Assembly (NCBI GenBank): GCA_963210315.1 | Contig: OY723272.1 | Coordinates: forward strand, 1,364,001-1,428,000 | DNA: 64,000 nucleotides | Direction of reading: 5' to 3' | Origin: Rhynchopus euleeides | Lineage: Eukaryota > Euglenozoa > Diplonemea > Diplonemida > Diplonemidae | In this document: in pieces, positions 32,647 to 41,195 of the stretch | Layout: every line of letters starts with the position of its first letter | How positions within the stretch are numbered: the first letter of the stretch is position 1 | Translations under genes and position numbers: made by a program | Notes under the pieces: generated by a model | Database searches by the model: none | What the model saw: only the letters and a program-made list of their open reading frames with translations | Told to the model about the DNA's origin: nothing

Positions 32647-33237
32647 GGTGTCGGGGTGGTGAGAGTGTAACAATAAAAGAAAGCGGACAAGACGAAGAGT
32701 GTTGGCCGCGGGGAGATTACCCTGATGAAGGGGGTGTTGTGTGGTGTGGTGTTAAAGTTATATACAAGGTGTCCCGGGAAGGTGCATGGGCACAACATGG
32801 GGGGAGAGAGAGAGGGGAAAGGCAACAGGATTGGGGTTGAGGGGTGTCAGGGGTGATGAGGGGGATGGGGGTGTCTGCTGCCAGTGGCCTTGGGTCATAT
32901 TCCCTCAGTAAACTGTGAGCGCCAAGCAGGCGGGGACTGGGGGGAAAGCGGGAGGTGAGGCCGGGGCGGCACAGGCGCAACCGGAGGGGAGCAGCCCCCC
33001 TGCCCAGGACCCCCCCAAGCTCCCGACAATCGGGAACCTGCAGTCGGCCCTCAGCCTGCCCAACATGAGGCCGGCTTGCGTCTCCAGGCACAAAACCGCG
33101 AACCCCATTCTTCCCCCCACCACCATGAGATACCTCGCGAACGTGAACGAGGAGGTGGCCCTGGCCCTCTCCCCAGAGTGTTGTGCCCGTCTTTAACGGA
33201 ACTTGGTGCCCCCCCCGAGCATAGTAGCCACTCCGGC

Positions 33238-34881
33238 ATGGGAAAACGGGTGTCCAGGGGTTCCCTTCCAACCCAAGAGCAACTAAAAGCCCCGTTGCAT
33301 TGCAAAAAAGTCCCTATTATTTCTATTCCTGAGGTACTTCGGATGGCCAAGGGGCCAGTGCGTGAAAGGATCAGCACACTGCTGGACATGACAGCCAACC
33401 CCCAGGCCATGGCGCGGGAGGTCTCAGAGCAGAGCTGGACCCCGGCAACTGTGAAACCCAAGAGCCAGGCCTTTTCTTCTCGTTTTTCGGTGCAGCTGGA
33501 AGAGGCAGGGCTGGTGCGGAGAGCCCCGGACTTTGATTTTGGCAAGAGAAACCCTGTTCTGGCTATTTCCCCTTTCGTTGTCTTCGAAGAAAAGCAGGGG
33601 TATGGCCCACACGGGGGCCGACTGAGGCCCATCATGTGGACCAAAGACCACAACTCCCTCGCGGCAGCTTATGGATACCGCTGCCAAGTTGTTTTCCCCA
33701 CCTCCCCAACAGTGTTGTCCAGGGTGGAATGCGAGTGCGCCTCCCAAAGAGACCTAGCGGCTTCCTTTTTTCAGATCCCCATTCCCGAAGAGTCTCAGAA
33801 ATACTTCACATACCGTGATGACAAGGGGGAGGCATACTGCCTGACCCGTTTGCCAATGGGGGCGTCGTGGTCCCCAGAGTTGATGCACCTGATCATGTAT
33901 GCACTTTCCCACTGCTATCTCTCAACCCCCCCCACGGCGGTATTCTCTCCCTCCCCATCCACATCCACTCCGGAACTGTGCGTTGACGTGTATGTCGACA
34001 ACGTGCGGTACGCGGGCACCTGGGAGCGTGTTCGGGAGGCAACGGCGGCGTTTGACGTGGCAGCGAGACGCGCCGGCGCGACGATATCTGAGGCGAGCGA
34101 CGGTGACACGGAGTACGTCTTCCTCGGGTTCGGCTTCCACTGCCGTCGAGAGGTGGGCGTTGGGCCCAAGGTGGCGAGGAAGCTGAGGGCGGCGCGGGCG
34201 GACCTGATGGCTCAGGGCGAGACGAAGCCGAGGGTTAGGCGGTGCGACTTGGAATCCTTGGGTGGTCGTCTGGTGTGGGCCTCGCCCCTGGTGGTGCAGC
34301 CTCTGGGCAGGTTTATCGACGCCATCATCGCCCTGCGCCGCAACAGCAACGCATTGAACCGTGGTGCACACCCGGACGAAGAAGTACAGCTCTCCGCGCA
34401 AACGACTGAGGCGGCGGTGCGTTGGATCGACGCTGCGCTCCAACCGAGGATGTACAAGGAGTTCACCGAGATGAGCCGAGGCCGGGGGGTAGAGATCTGG
34501 TCGGATGCTTCGGTGACGGGGTGCGGTGTTGTGGTGTCAGCAGGCGGCGCTCTTCGATCGTTTGGGCGACGCTGGACCTGGGAAGAGGCTGACGAACTGC
34601 CGGAGGAGCAGCGGTCGACGCGGATCGCGGTGCTTGAGGCACGTGCTGTGGTCTACGGCATGGAGGAGTGTGTCGGGGAGAACGCCTGGGGTGCCAACGT
34701 GAAGTGGTACCTTGACAACACCGCGGTGATCGGGGCGCTGCAGCGCGGGTATTCTCCGGCTCGGGCACTGAACAGAGAGGTGATGCGGATCCTGGGGCTG
34801 ACGTCATCATATTTCACAGCGGTGCAATGGGCCTACATCAAATCACGGGATAACCCCGCAGACAAGCCGAGCCGGAGGTAG
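33238..34881 (+). CDS. R1 reverse transcriptase / RNase H, second copy (fossil)
   Basis: One open frame, with ATG at 33238 as the likely start (MGKRVSRGS), covers RT then RNase H with the same motifs as the first copy. It is followed by repeat B. It belongs to the second, reduced R1 copy whose front half is separated by R2. Confidence 0.75.
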   Translation: MGKRVSRGSLPTQEQLKAPLHCKKVPIISIPEVLRMAKGPVRERISTLLDMTANPQAMAREVSEQSWTPATVKPKSQAFSSRFSVQLEEAGLVRRAPDFDFGKRNPVLAISPFVVFEEKQGYGPHGGRLRPIMWTKDHNSLAAAYGYRCQVVFPTSPTVLSRVECECASQRDLAASFFQIPIPEESQKYFTYRDDKGEAYCLTRLPMGASWSPELMHLIMYALSHCYLSTPPTAVFSPSPSTSTPELCVDVYVDNVRYAGTWERVREATAAFDVAARRAGATISEASDGDTEYVFLGFGFHCRREVGVGPKVARKLRAARADLMAQGETKPRVRRCDLESLGGRLVWASPLVVQPLGRFIDAIIALRRNSNALNRGAHPDEEVQLSAQTTEAAVRWIDAALQPRMYKEFTEMSRGRGVEIWSDASVTGCGVVVSAGGALRSFGRRWTWEEADELPEEQRSTRIAVLEARAVVYGMEECVGENAWGANVKWYLDNTAVIGALQRGYSPARALNREVMRILGLTSSYFTAVQWAYIKSRDNPADKPSRR

Positions 34882-34901
34882 CGCAGGGGTAGCGAAGGGG
34901 T

Positions 34902-35935
34902 GTCGTTCGGCGCTGATCGCGCGGCTCTTCCGCTGCGTCCTGCGGCGACCTGCGTCTTTGGTGACTTCAGCCGCGCGCTCAGCGTACCCCTGCGCTACGA
35001 ACAGTAATGGTAACAGAAGATCGTGCTGCCCACTCCCCACTCCCCTCTCCACCACACTTGTAGGAAGGCTAAGTGCCAAGAGGGCAAGGCTTGCCCGGAA
35101 TGTGTTGCTGCGTACACTTAGCCTCCCTCACACAGGAACCGATGGGGAACTCTGGCCACAGTGGGCCTGCTCACTAGTCGGAGTTCCCAAGGTTCCTGCC
35201 CCCCTCTCCCCTCGGTTCCATGCCATCTCTCCCCTTCTCTATTCGGTCACAGGAATGTTGGCTTGCAGTCCGTATAATTCTTGGGTTTTACACACAACCC
35301 CCCACACCTCAGGTAACGACAAGCTCCAACTTACTTTCTCCCACGGACTGCGCAAAGCCTTTCTCTTTTTCCCTTCCCTCCCACCCGGGGTGTCGTTCGG
35401 CGCTGATCGCGCGGCTCTTCCGCTGCGTCCTGCGGCGACCTGCGTCTTTGGTGACTTCAGCCGCGCGCTCAGCGTACCCCTGCGCTACGAACAGTAATGG
35501 TAACAGAAGATCGTGCTGCCCACTCCCCACTCCCCTCTCCACCACACTTGTAGGAAGGCTAAGTGCCAAGAGGGCAAGGCTTGCCCGGAATGTGTTGCTG
35601 CGTACACTTAGCCTCCCTCACACAGGAACCGATGGGGAACTCTTTCTCTTTTTCCCTTCCCTCCCACCCGGGGTGTCGTTCGGCGCTGATCGCGCGGCTC
35701 TTCCGCTGCGTCCTGCGGCGACCTGCGTCTTTGGTGACTTCAGCCGCGCGCTCAGCGTACCCCTGCGCTACGAACAGTAATGGTAACAGAAGATCGTGCT
35801 GCCCACTCCCCACTCCCCTCTCCACCACACTTGTAGGAAGGCTAAGTGCCAAGAGGGCAAGGCTTGCCCGGAATGTGTTGCTGCGTACACTTAGCCTCCC
35901 TCACACAGGAACCGATGGGGAACTCTGGATGTGCT
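34902..35935. repeat. R1 terminal repeats B-A-B-B
   Basis: GTGTCGTTCGGCGCTGATCG starts each B unit, about 250 bases, near 34902, 35390 and 35674; the last two units are linked by TTTCCCTTCCCTCCCACC. Repeat A lies at about 35150-35370. The frame upstream of 34881 belongs to RT/RNase H. Only repeat sequence is seen here. Confidence 0.8.
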
Positions 35936-37020
35936 CAAACAGTCAAAAGAACACATTTTCCGGGTGCAAAAAAATGTTGCCCCTGGGGGGTGGAGAGGGG
36001 GGTCGGAGGGCGGTGGTGTGAGAGGCTTGCTCTCGAGCTCAAACCAACAGATGTTCACTACCGTGGCCTCCGGCGGCTGGGGGGCTCCGCCCCCCAGACC
36101 CCCCTGTGGCGTGTCTTTGCGCGACAATTTATCGTCCCCCCATGCGACATGTGCTATCTGTCAGTTGTGTTGTACTTGAGCGTATGCGACTATGGAGCCA
36201 GGCCAACAGACGTTCGCTACCGTGGCCTCCGGCGGCTGGGGGGCTCCGCCCCCCCACACCCCCCTGTGGCATGTGCCTGGTCTTGGAGGCAAGCCCTTGC
36301 GCGTACGGGGCTGCGGCATGTCGGTTCCAGCACCCTCGCGGGAGGCTGGGCCCGAGCACTGATCTCTAAGAGACGAACCACCTTGCGAATGCGATCGGGT
36401 TTGCGGGCTTGCGGCCATGACATCTCGAAAGGGTCGTCGTGGGCCCGTGATCATGTTTCGGGTTCGACTTGGTGGGCATCCGTGGCGATTCGCGGAACCA
36501 CGTGTATGTGTGCGAGGAAGCAAAGAGATAACACACCAGGAGCCACGCAGCACCAGGTCGACCTGGATCTGATCGAGCTCAGGGGGAAGGAAGCACAGTC
36601 ACCAAAGTGATATCACCGCCGGCCTCAACCACCAAACTGCAACCGCAGAAGTTCCGCTATTCTCACAAGGGAAGGCGCCCTGGGATGTAGCAGTGATTTG
36701 TGTGCAGCGCCATCAAGTGACACTGACCGCCTTGAACAGAGAGGTAGTGTACAGATGGCGAGCAGTGGGAGGGCGTGCTGTGTCCTTCCACTTCCCCATC
36801 TACCTCCATTCGTTCACCGTTGTTGATAGCGATTTTTTCGCCATTTTTTCGAATCGTATGCATCGGTCAGGCCGAGTGAATCAAAATAGCGCAAAAATCA
36901 CACCAAAATCTGTGTCTGAGGCACAGAAATCGTGCAAAAAAGCACCCAAAAAAAGTGCAAAAAAACCAAAATAGGATTTCGAAAATTGGCCAAAATACCC
37001 CCAAAATAGAGCCACACCTG
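35936..37020. other. Non-coding mosaic with two GC-rich hairpin repeats
   Basis: No gene is supported. Two copies of an about 58-bp repeat, CTACCGTGGCCTCCGGCGG followed by a GC hairpin, lie at 36057-36112 and 36216-36272. From 36830 to 37020 the text is A-rich and resembles the A/T-rich ends of TAG elements without a terminus. Confidence 0.5.
36077..36097. repeat. GC hairpin CTGGGGGGC, 3-nt loop, dispersed family
   Basis: Nine-bp arms CTGGGGGGC and GCCCCCCAG enclose TCC. Further copies are at 36236-36255 (imperfect right arm), 37845-37865 (inverted, loop GGA) and 58916-58936. Flanking CCGTGGCCTCCGGCGG is shared, so this is a dispersed repeat of about 58 bp. Confidence 0.8.
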
Positions 37021-37420
37021 CACCGCACATCGAGAATGTCATTTTTCGGTGATTTCCGGGGTCTGTGGGTCCACGTGGGCACTTGACAACCTCCCCTTCA
37101 CCCCAGATGGGGTCCCAAACTGGGCACACAAGGGGTAGCACGTCAAAATAGGAGGGTCTCCGACACACCATCACAAAAACGGGCAATGAAAGGCTTGGGA
37201 AGTTGGTTATAGGGAGGGCGCGAGTGACCGCATTGAAGCGAAGCGACACACACCTGCGAAACAGAAGAGGCGAAACGTTCTCACCCCAGTCAAAGCAAGC
37301 AGAAAGAGACTTGTGTGGAGGAAAAACGGTGCTCCACTGGGACACGCGCCCCTTGCCCCACTCGGGGGTCGGGGAGGAACGTCTGTCGCGTGGGGTACAA
37401 TGAAGCCACTCGACACCAGT
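37021..37420 (-). repeat. Inverted copy of element B right-hand segment
   Basis: It matches 28298-28697 reversed. Four bases after it, TAGAGGAGGGACC (37424) looks like a TAG left end, but no partner end was found. Confidence 0.7.
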
Positions 37421-38570
37421 CTGTAGAGGAGGGACCGTTCAGCAAAATTGGGAGGCATCAAAAAGCAACAAAAAATACTTGGAGACAATGGAGGATCCTT
37501 GAAATCGGTAGTGGACAGTAGCCAGTGAGGTCAATGGAATCTCCAGAAAAAAATAATCTGCCCAAACCAAGGTAGTGCCAGCCAAAATTTTTCGAAAAAA
37601 TGAAGAACCCCCCGAGTGCTGGAGGGGGCCGTTTGCGCCACCCATGGGGATGGACCATGAACTTTCCGACTAGTGTCCACAGCTACCGGTAGACCCGGAG
37701 CCCCCCAGCCGCCGGAGTTGTCCCTTGCGGTGTAACTGTTCTGTGTGAGCTGCCGTCTTGCTGAGCCTACGAGGGTGGTCTGAATTCCATTCGCTGTGCA
37801 CCCAAAGGACTATCTACGAGGCAGGCATACGGCACAGGGGGGGTCTGGGGGGCGGAGCCCCCCAGCCGCCGGAGGCCACGGTAGCGAACATCTGGCTCTG
37901 AGCGGGGACAATATCCGGGTTTTGGCTGGAAAACCCCAGGTTTGGGCTGAAAAAAACAGGAAGAAGGGGGTGGTTCCAGAGGACCCATCCTCATCCCCCA
38001 CTGGAAAAATAATCCAGGTAGTGCCGGCAGGTCGTGCCGGCACTACCTTCCCATTTTTTCGAAATTAATTCAGCCCAAACCATGCACTACCTGTTTGGGC
38101 AGGCCTGACTACACTGGGTGGCCCCTAGCTGGGAGCACGCATTTGGACCCAAAAAATAATGTCGAGCGGTCCCTGTGCAATGTGACAATGGCGACTGTCG
38201 CTCAGCGATTCAGCGACTGTCGCTTTTGGCCCAGCGATCGTCGCCAGAGCGTTTCTGGACCGAAATTTCGGATTTCATTTCCGGAAAATTTCCGGATCGT
38301 GGTGGGGTCACTTTGCTCTGGGAGATGAGTTTTTGGCCATTCAAATTTTTTGACATTTCCCTCCCGTTGTCTGTGGACCACCCAAAAATGAAATCGAAAA
38401 CCGGAAAAAATGAAAAATCCGAAAAAATATTTTCTCGAAAAAAGTGGGTTCGTGGGTTTCGTTGTTTCCCACAACCCCGAAAAAAAAATTTGAAAAAAAT
38501 TTCTGAGTGCACGGTGGACTCCAGCGGCCCTAGCGGGAGTCTGGGAGCGGGAGTCTGAGCGGGTGTCAAA
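37421..38570. other. Non-coding stretch with one GC hairpin repeat
   Basis: No supported gene. It holds the inverted GC hairpin repeat at 37830-37895, a short GTGCCGGCAGGTCGTGCCGGCAC-like inverted pair near 38022-38045, and A-rich text with many GAAAAA words from 38340 to 38500. Confidence 0.5.
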
Positions 38571-38632
38571 GACTCCCGCTAGCGGGAGTCTATACTCCCG
38601 CTAGGGGGAGTCTGACTCCCCCTAGCGGGAGT
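38571..38632. repeat. Two adjacent perfect palindromes of GACTCCCGCTAG type
   Basis: 38571-38590 is the 20-bp palindrome GACTCCCGCTAGCGGGAGTC. Next, 38594-38611 and 38615-38632 are exact 18-bp complements around the spacer CTG. Related single arms occur at 38530-38560. Confidence 0.9.
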
Positions 38633-38927
38633 CTTTTCACCTATTTTCATCCATTTTTCCCATGATATAGTTACAGTCTACTGGCGTGGGGGGTAAAATC
38701 ATGGTGGAAGAGGGATGGGGAGGGGCTTGTTTTGCTTCTGTCAGTTTCCCCGGACTCTGGACTACCTACGTATCCTCCTGGTAGCGGCTGCACCTGCGGA
38801 GGTGAGCGGTTAGAATTTGAGGTGTCAAAGTGCGGCCATCGCCTGTCGTAGTTGTGTTACACCTTGGGCAAGACAAGCCATCCTGCAGGCCTCATCCATG
38901 GGCTGCATTGAATCGGATTCCAAATAA
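38633..38927. other. Non-coding stretch
   Basis: No gene, array or clear repeat is seen. Confidence 0.4.
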
Positions 38928-39166
38928 AAATCTTCGATTCCGGGAATCGTGGAATCCGGATTCCGAATCAGAATCCGGATTCCACGATTCCAGAAAAAGA
39001 GTGGAATCGGATTCCGGAATCGAAAACGCCGATTCCAAAATTGTGGAATCCGATTCCGGAATCGAAATCACCGATTCCGGAATCGTGGAATCGGTGGAAT
39101 CCGATTCCAGAATCCAGAATCGGATTCCACCGATTCCGGAATCGAGAATCGGATTCCGGAATCTGA
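38928..39166. repeat. GATTCC/GGAATC self-complementary tract
   Basis: GGAATC and its complement GATTCC alternate about 30 times with short variable spacers. GATTCCGGAATC, a 12-bp palindrome, occurs several times. The spacing is irregular, so this is not a simple tandem array. Confidence 0.85.
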
Positions 39167-39305
39167 CCCAAAAATGTCGAAAAATGGACAAGTCGTAGGG
39201 GGACCCCAACACACCATATACCCCCTTCTGGGACCAAAAAGTGCACGAAAGGGGTTAAAACGGCTTAATTCGTTGATTTGTTGCATTTCCCTGCTAAAAA
39301 ACGAT

Positions 39306-39545
39306 AACCAGAAGACCAACATCATGTTCGTGCTAGCACTTTTCCCTTTTGTCATCACACCCGTGCGCCAAAAACAGGTTAGGCCTTATATTTGGCTGCG
39401 TTCAACGAAAAAAATTTTGTGGTTCAACACTCCCACCTACTCCCTTCTCTTTACTCCACCCTTCAACCTGCTGCGTTCAACGAAAAAAAGACTTCTTTCC
39501 GGAGTTTAGCTAGCACGATTCAGTTGGGCGATTCATTTGTCTGGT
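39306..39545. repeat. Longer copy of the 59-247 fragment
   Basis: It carries two GCTGCGTTCAACGAAAAAA motifs about 78 bases apart; the copy in the 31-bp array has one. No coding signal. Confidence 0.7.
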
Positions 39546-39707
39546 TTTCGTTTTTTTTGTTTGCCGGAATCCCGAAAAGACAACATAACCCATAACCAGA
39601 ATGTTTCAGAAGAGAAGGAAAGGCAGAAATAACCCAGGGGTATTGTACACAGGCCTCTGGCTAATTCTGGGGCCGGACTTAACGTTGGGCCGGAGGGGGG
39701 GGGGGGC

Positions 39708-39932
39708 CCTACCCTACCCTACCCTACAGCACGTCGGGGGTACCCACAACCCGACCCAACCCTACCCTAGGGTGAGGGTTGGGTACCCATAACCCGACCC
39801 AACACGACCCTACCCAACCCAGGGGTCAGGGCCAGGGTTGATCCTAGACCCAACCCAACCCAAGGGTTAGGGTCAGGGTTGACCCCAGACCCTACCCAAC
39901 CCTAGGGTAAGGGTCAGGGTTGACCCTAGACC
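39708..39932. repeat. Degenerate telomere-like CCCTA/CCCAA tract
   Basis: CCCTACCCTACCCTACCCTA at 39708 gives way to mixed CCCAA, CCCGA and CCCTA words and, from about 39765, the complementary GGGTTAGGGTCAGGGTTGA. Both strands of the motif occur in turn. It resembles interstitial telomeric sequence, but the unit is not regular and no genuine telomere unit for this organism is known here. Confidence 0.5.
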
Positions 39933-39965
39933 CTTACGAGCACGGCCAAAAATCGTTCAAATCGT

Positions 39966-40023
39966 TCAAATAATTTCGGAGACAAAATTTTGTTAGGGAT
40001 TTCCGTTTGCTATGCCTCCTCTA
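39966..40023 (+). mobile_element. TAG right-end remnant W
   Basis: These 58 bases are the same as the last 58 of copy A, AATAATTTCGGAGAC to GCCTCCTCTA. The sequence before it is unrelated, so only the right tip is preserved. Confidence 0.75.
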
Positions 40024-40718
40024 TCGGATGACACGAATGGTGTGAAAGTCGCCCCCAGCGGGATTGGCATTTTGCACAAGCAGAGCGATAATTTGCGGTG
40101 TCCTTCGGGGAACCGGGACAGGAAGTAGGGCGCGCTGATGGGTTCAACGAAGTCCTGTGTGTTGCAGTGCACAAACCCCTTCTGCAGCTGTGTCAACTGT
40201 GTGCAAAGAACATACACAGCCAATCTATGAGCGTGTCGGGTGTGCAGACACGGACACAGAATGACTTCTCTATACCCGAGGATCCCGTCCTGCGACAGGT
40301 GCGCAACCTTCCAAGGCATGCCCGATGCGCGCCGCTTCTCTTCTGCCATCGCAAGATCTCTCTCGTAAGTTGCGGAGCTGGCGATTGTAACGGCATCTTT
40401 CTTGCGATGTCCGTTCTCTGCTTCTTCAAATTCGTCGTTGTTCTGCAGAGGCACTGCATCTTCTGGAGCCCACCAATGATGGAGACTGTGTACGTAGGCA
40501 TTGCGCGTTGATCCCTTTTCGGCATGCTCCATCAACCAGTGAAATATATGCCCTGAGATCCGAGCACGCAAGAAGGGAATCCGGGCTGACTCATCCTTGC
40601 ATCCCCAGAAGTGCCAGGGGATGTCTGCATACCGGAAATGCATGAGGTCTGCAAGGGAGACAAAGAGGTAGCGGAACAAGCCCTTGTAGGTGTGTCCTGT
40701 GACAGGCAAGCACATCAT
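40024..40718 (-). CDS. Unidentified coding fragment, about 231 residues
   Basis: Starting at ATG 40718 (MMCLPVTGHTYKG) the frame is open up to the W terminus and has balanced, protein-like composition: FRYLFVSLADLMHFRY, a His/Trp-rich YVHSLHHWWAPED, a charged helix EEAENGHRKKD and a Cys/His-rich CPCLHTRHAHR. No family is recognised. It lies between W and the 31-bp array of copy C; both ends look cut. It may be a host gene fragment, or part of the target into which the elements moved. Confidence 0.4.
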
Positions 40719-41022
40719 GTAACCGATTGTAACCGATTGTTCTCGGCATGTAACCGATTGTAACCGATTGTTCTCGGCATGTAACCGATTGTAACCGATT
40801 GTTCTCGTCATGTAACCGATTGTAACCGATCGTTCTTGGCATGTAACCGATTGTAACTGATTGTTCTTGGCATGTAACCGATTGTAACCGATTGCCCTCG
40901 TCATGTAACCGATTGTAACCGATTGTAACCGATTGTTCTTGGCATGTAACCGATTGTAACCGATCGTTCTTGGCATGTAACCGATTGTAACCGATTGTTC
41001 TTGGCATGTAACCGATTGTAAC
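40716..41022. repeat. 31-bp array in copy C
   Basis: About ten units; the last nine units before the leader carry nearly the same words in the same order as the end of the copy A array (700-1138 region), while the left part is absent. Confidence 0.9.
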
Positions 41023-41195
41023 CGAAACAGAACGGTGTCTCCCCTTGCCCCCTCCACTCTCGGTCACTCTGCGTGCCTCCCAGATGTTGTGTGCGGACCC
41101 CTCAGCAGACTGCTTAACTTTAACTTTGCTGCACCTACGTTGCTCACACAGCACTAACCCACTGCAGGCACTGGCACGTTCCACAGCTTCTGATA

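Larger units (their letters stand above)
24560..32919 (-). mobile_element. R2: Ngaro-like YR retrotransposon inside R1 (fossil)
   Basis: Read on the - strand: repeat A1 (32919-32671), gag-like frame, YR, RT/RNase H, repeat B1 (25289-25059), A2 (25058-24810), B2 (24790-24560). The A copies are 249 bp and the B copies 231 bp, each pair near identical. This A1-ORFs-B1-A2-B2 order defines Ngaro-type split direct repeats. The flanking R1 sequence continues across without duplication of target, as expected for YR insertion. TAG element B lies inside it near the end of the RT/RNase H region. Apart from that insertion it looks whole and young; without it the length is about 5.05 kb. Confidence 0.85.
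19573..35935 (+). mobile_element. R1: Ngaro-like YR retrotransposon, tandem pair (fossil)
   Basis: Two R1 copies lie head to tail. The first has a leader repeat A (from 19573), gag-like, YR and RT/RNase H frames, then repeat B (about 23550-23808) and A again, duplicated as two 146-bp units at 23809-24096. The second copy starts there and is split by R2; its downstream repeats are B, A, B, B (34902-35935). The A-ORFs-B-A-...-B order is the split direct repeat plan of Ngaro-type YR elements. Shared parts are near identical, so the copies are young. The first copy has about one break; the second is more reduced, with about two besides the R2 insertion. It lies against TAG copy Z on the left. Confidence 0.75.

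Noticed and set aside
35846-36610. 254-residue frame after R1
   Set aside because: It crosses the R1 repeat end, two GC hairpin repeats and unrelated text, so it cannot be one gene.
37424-37440. Complete TAG element starting at TAGAGGAGGGACC
   Set aside because: No matching right end or target duplication was found; a chance match or lone end is possible.
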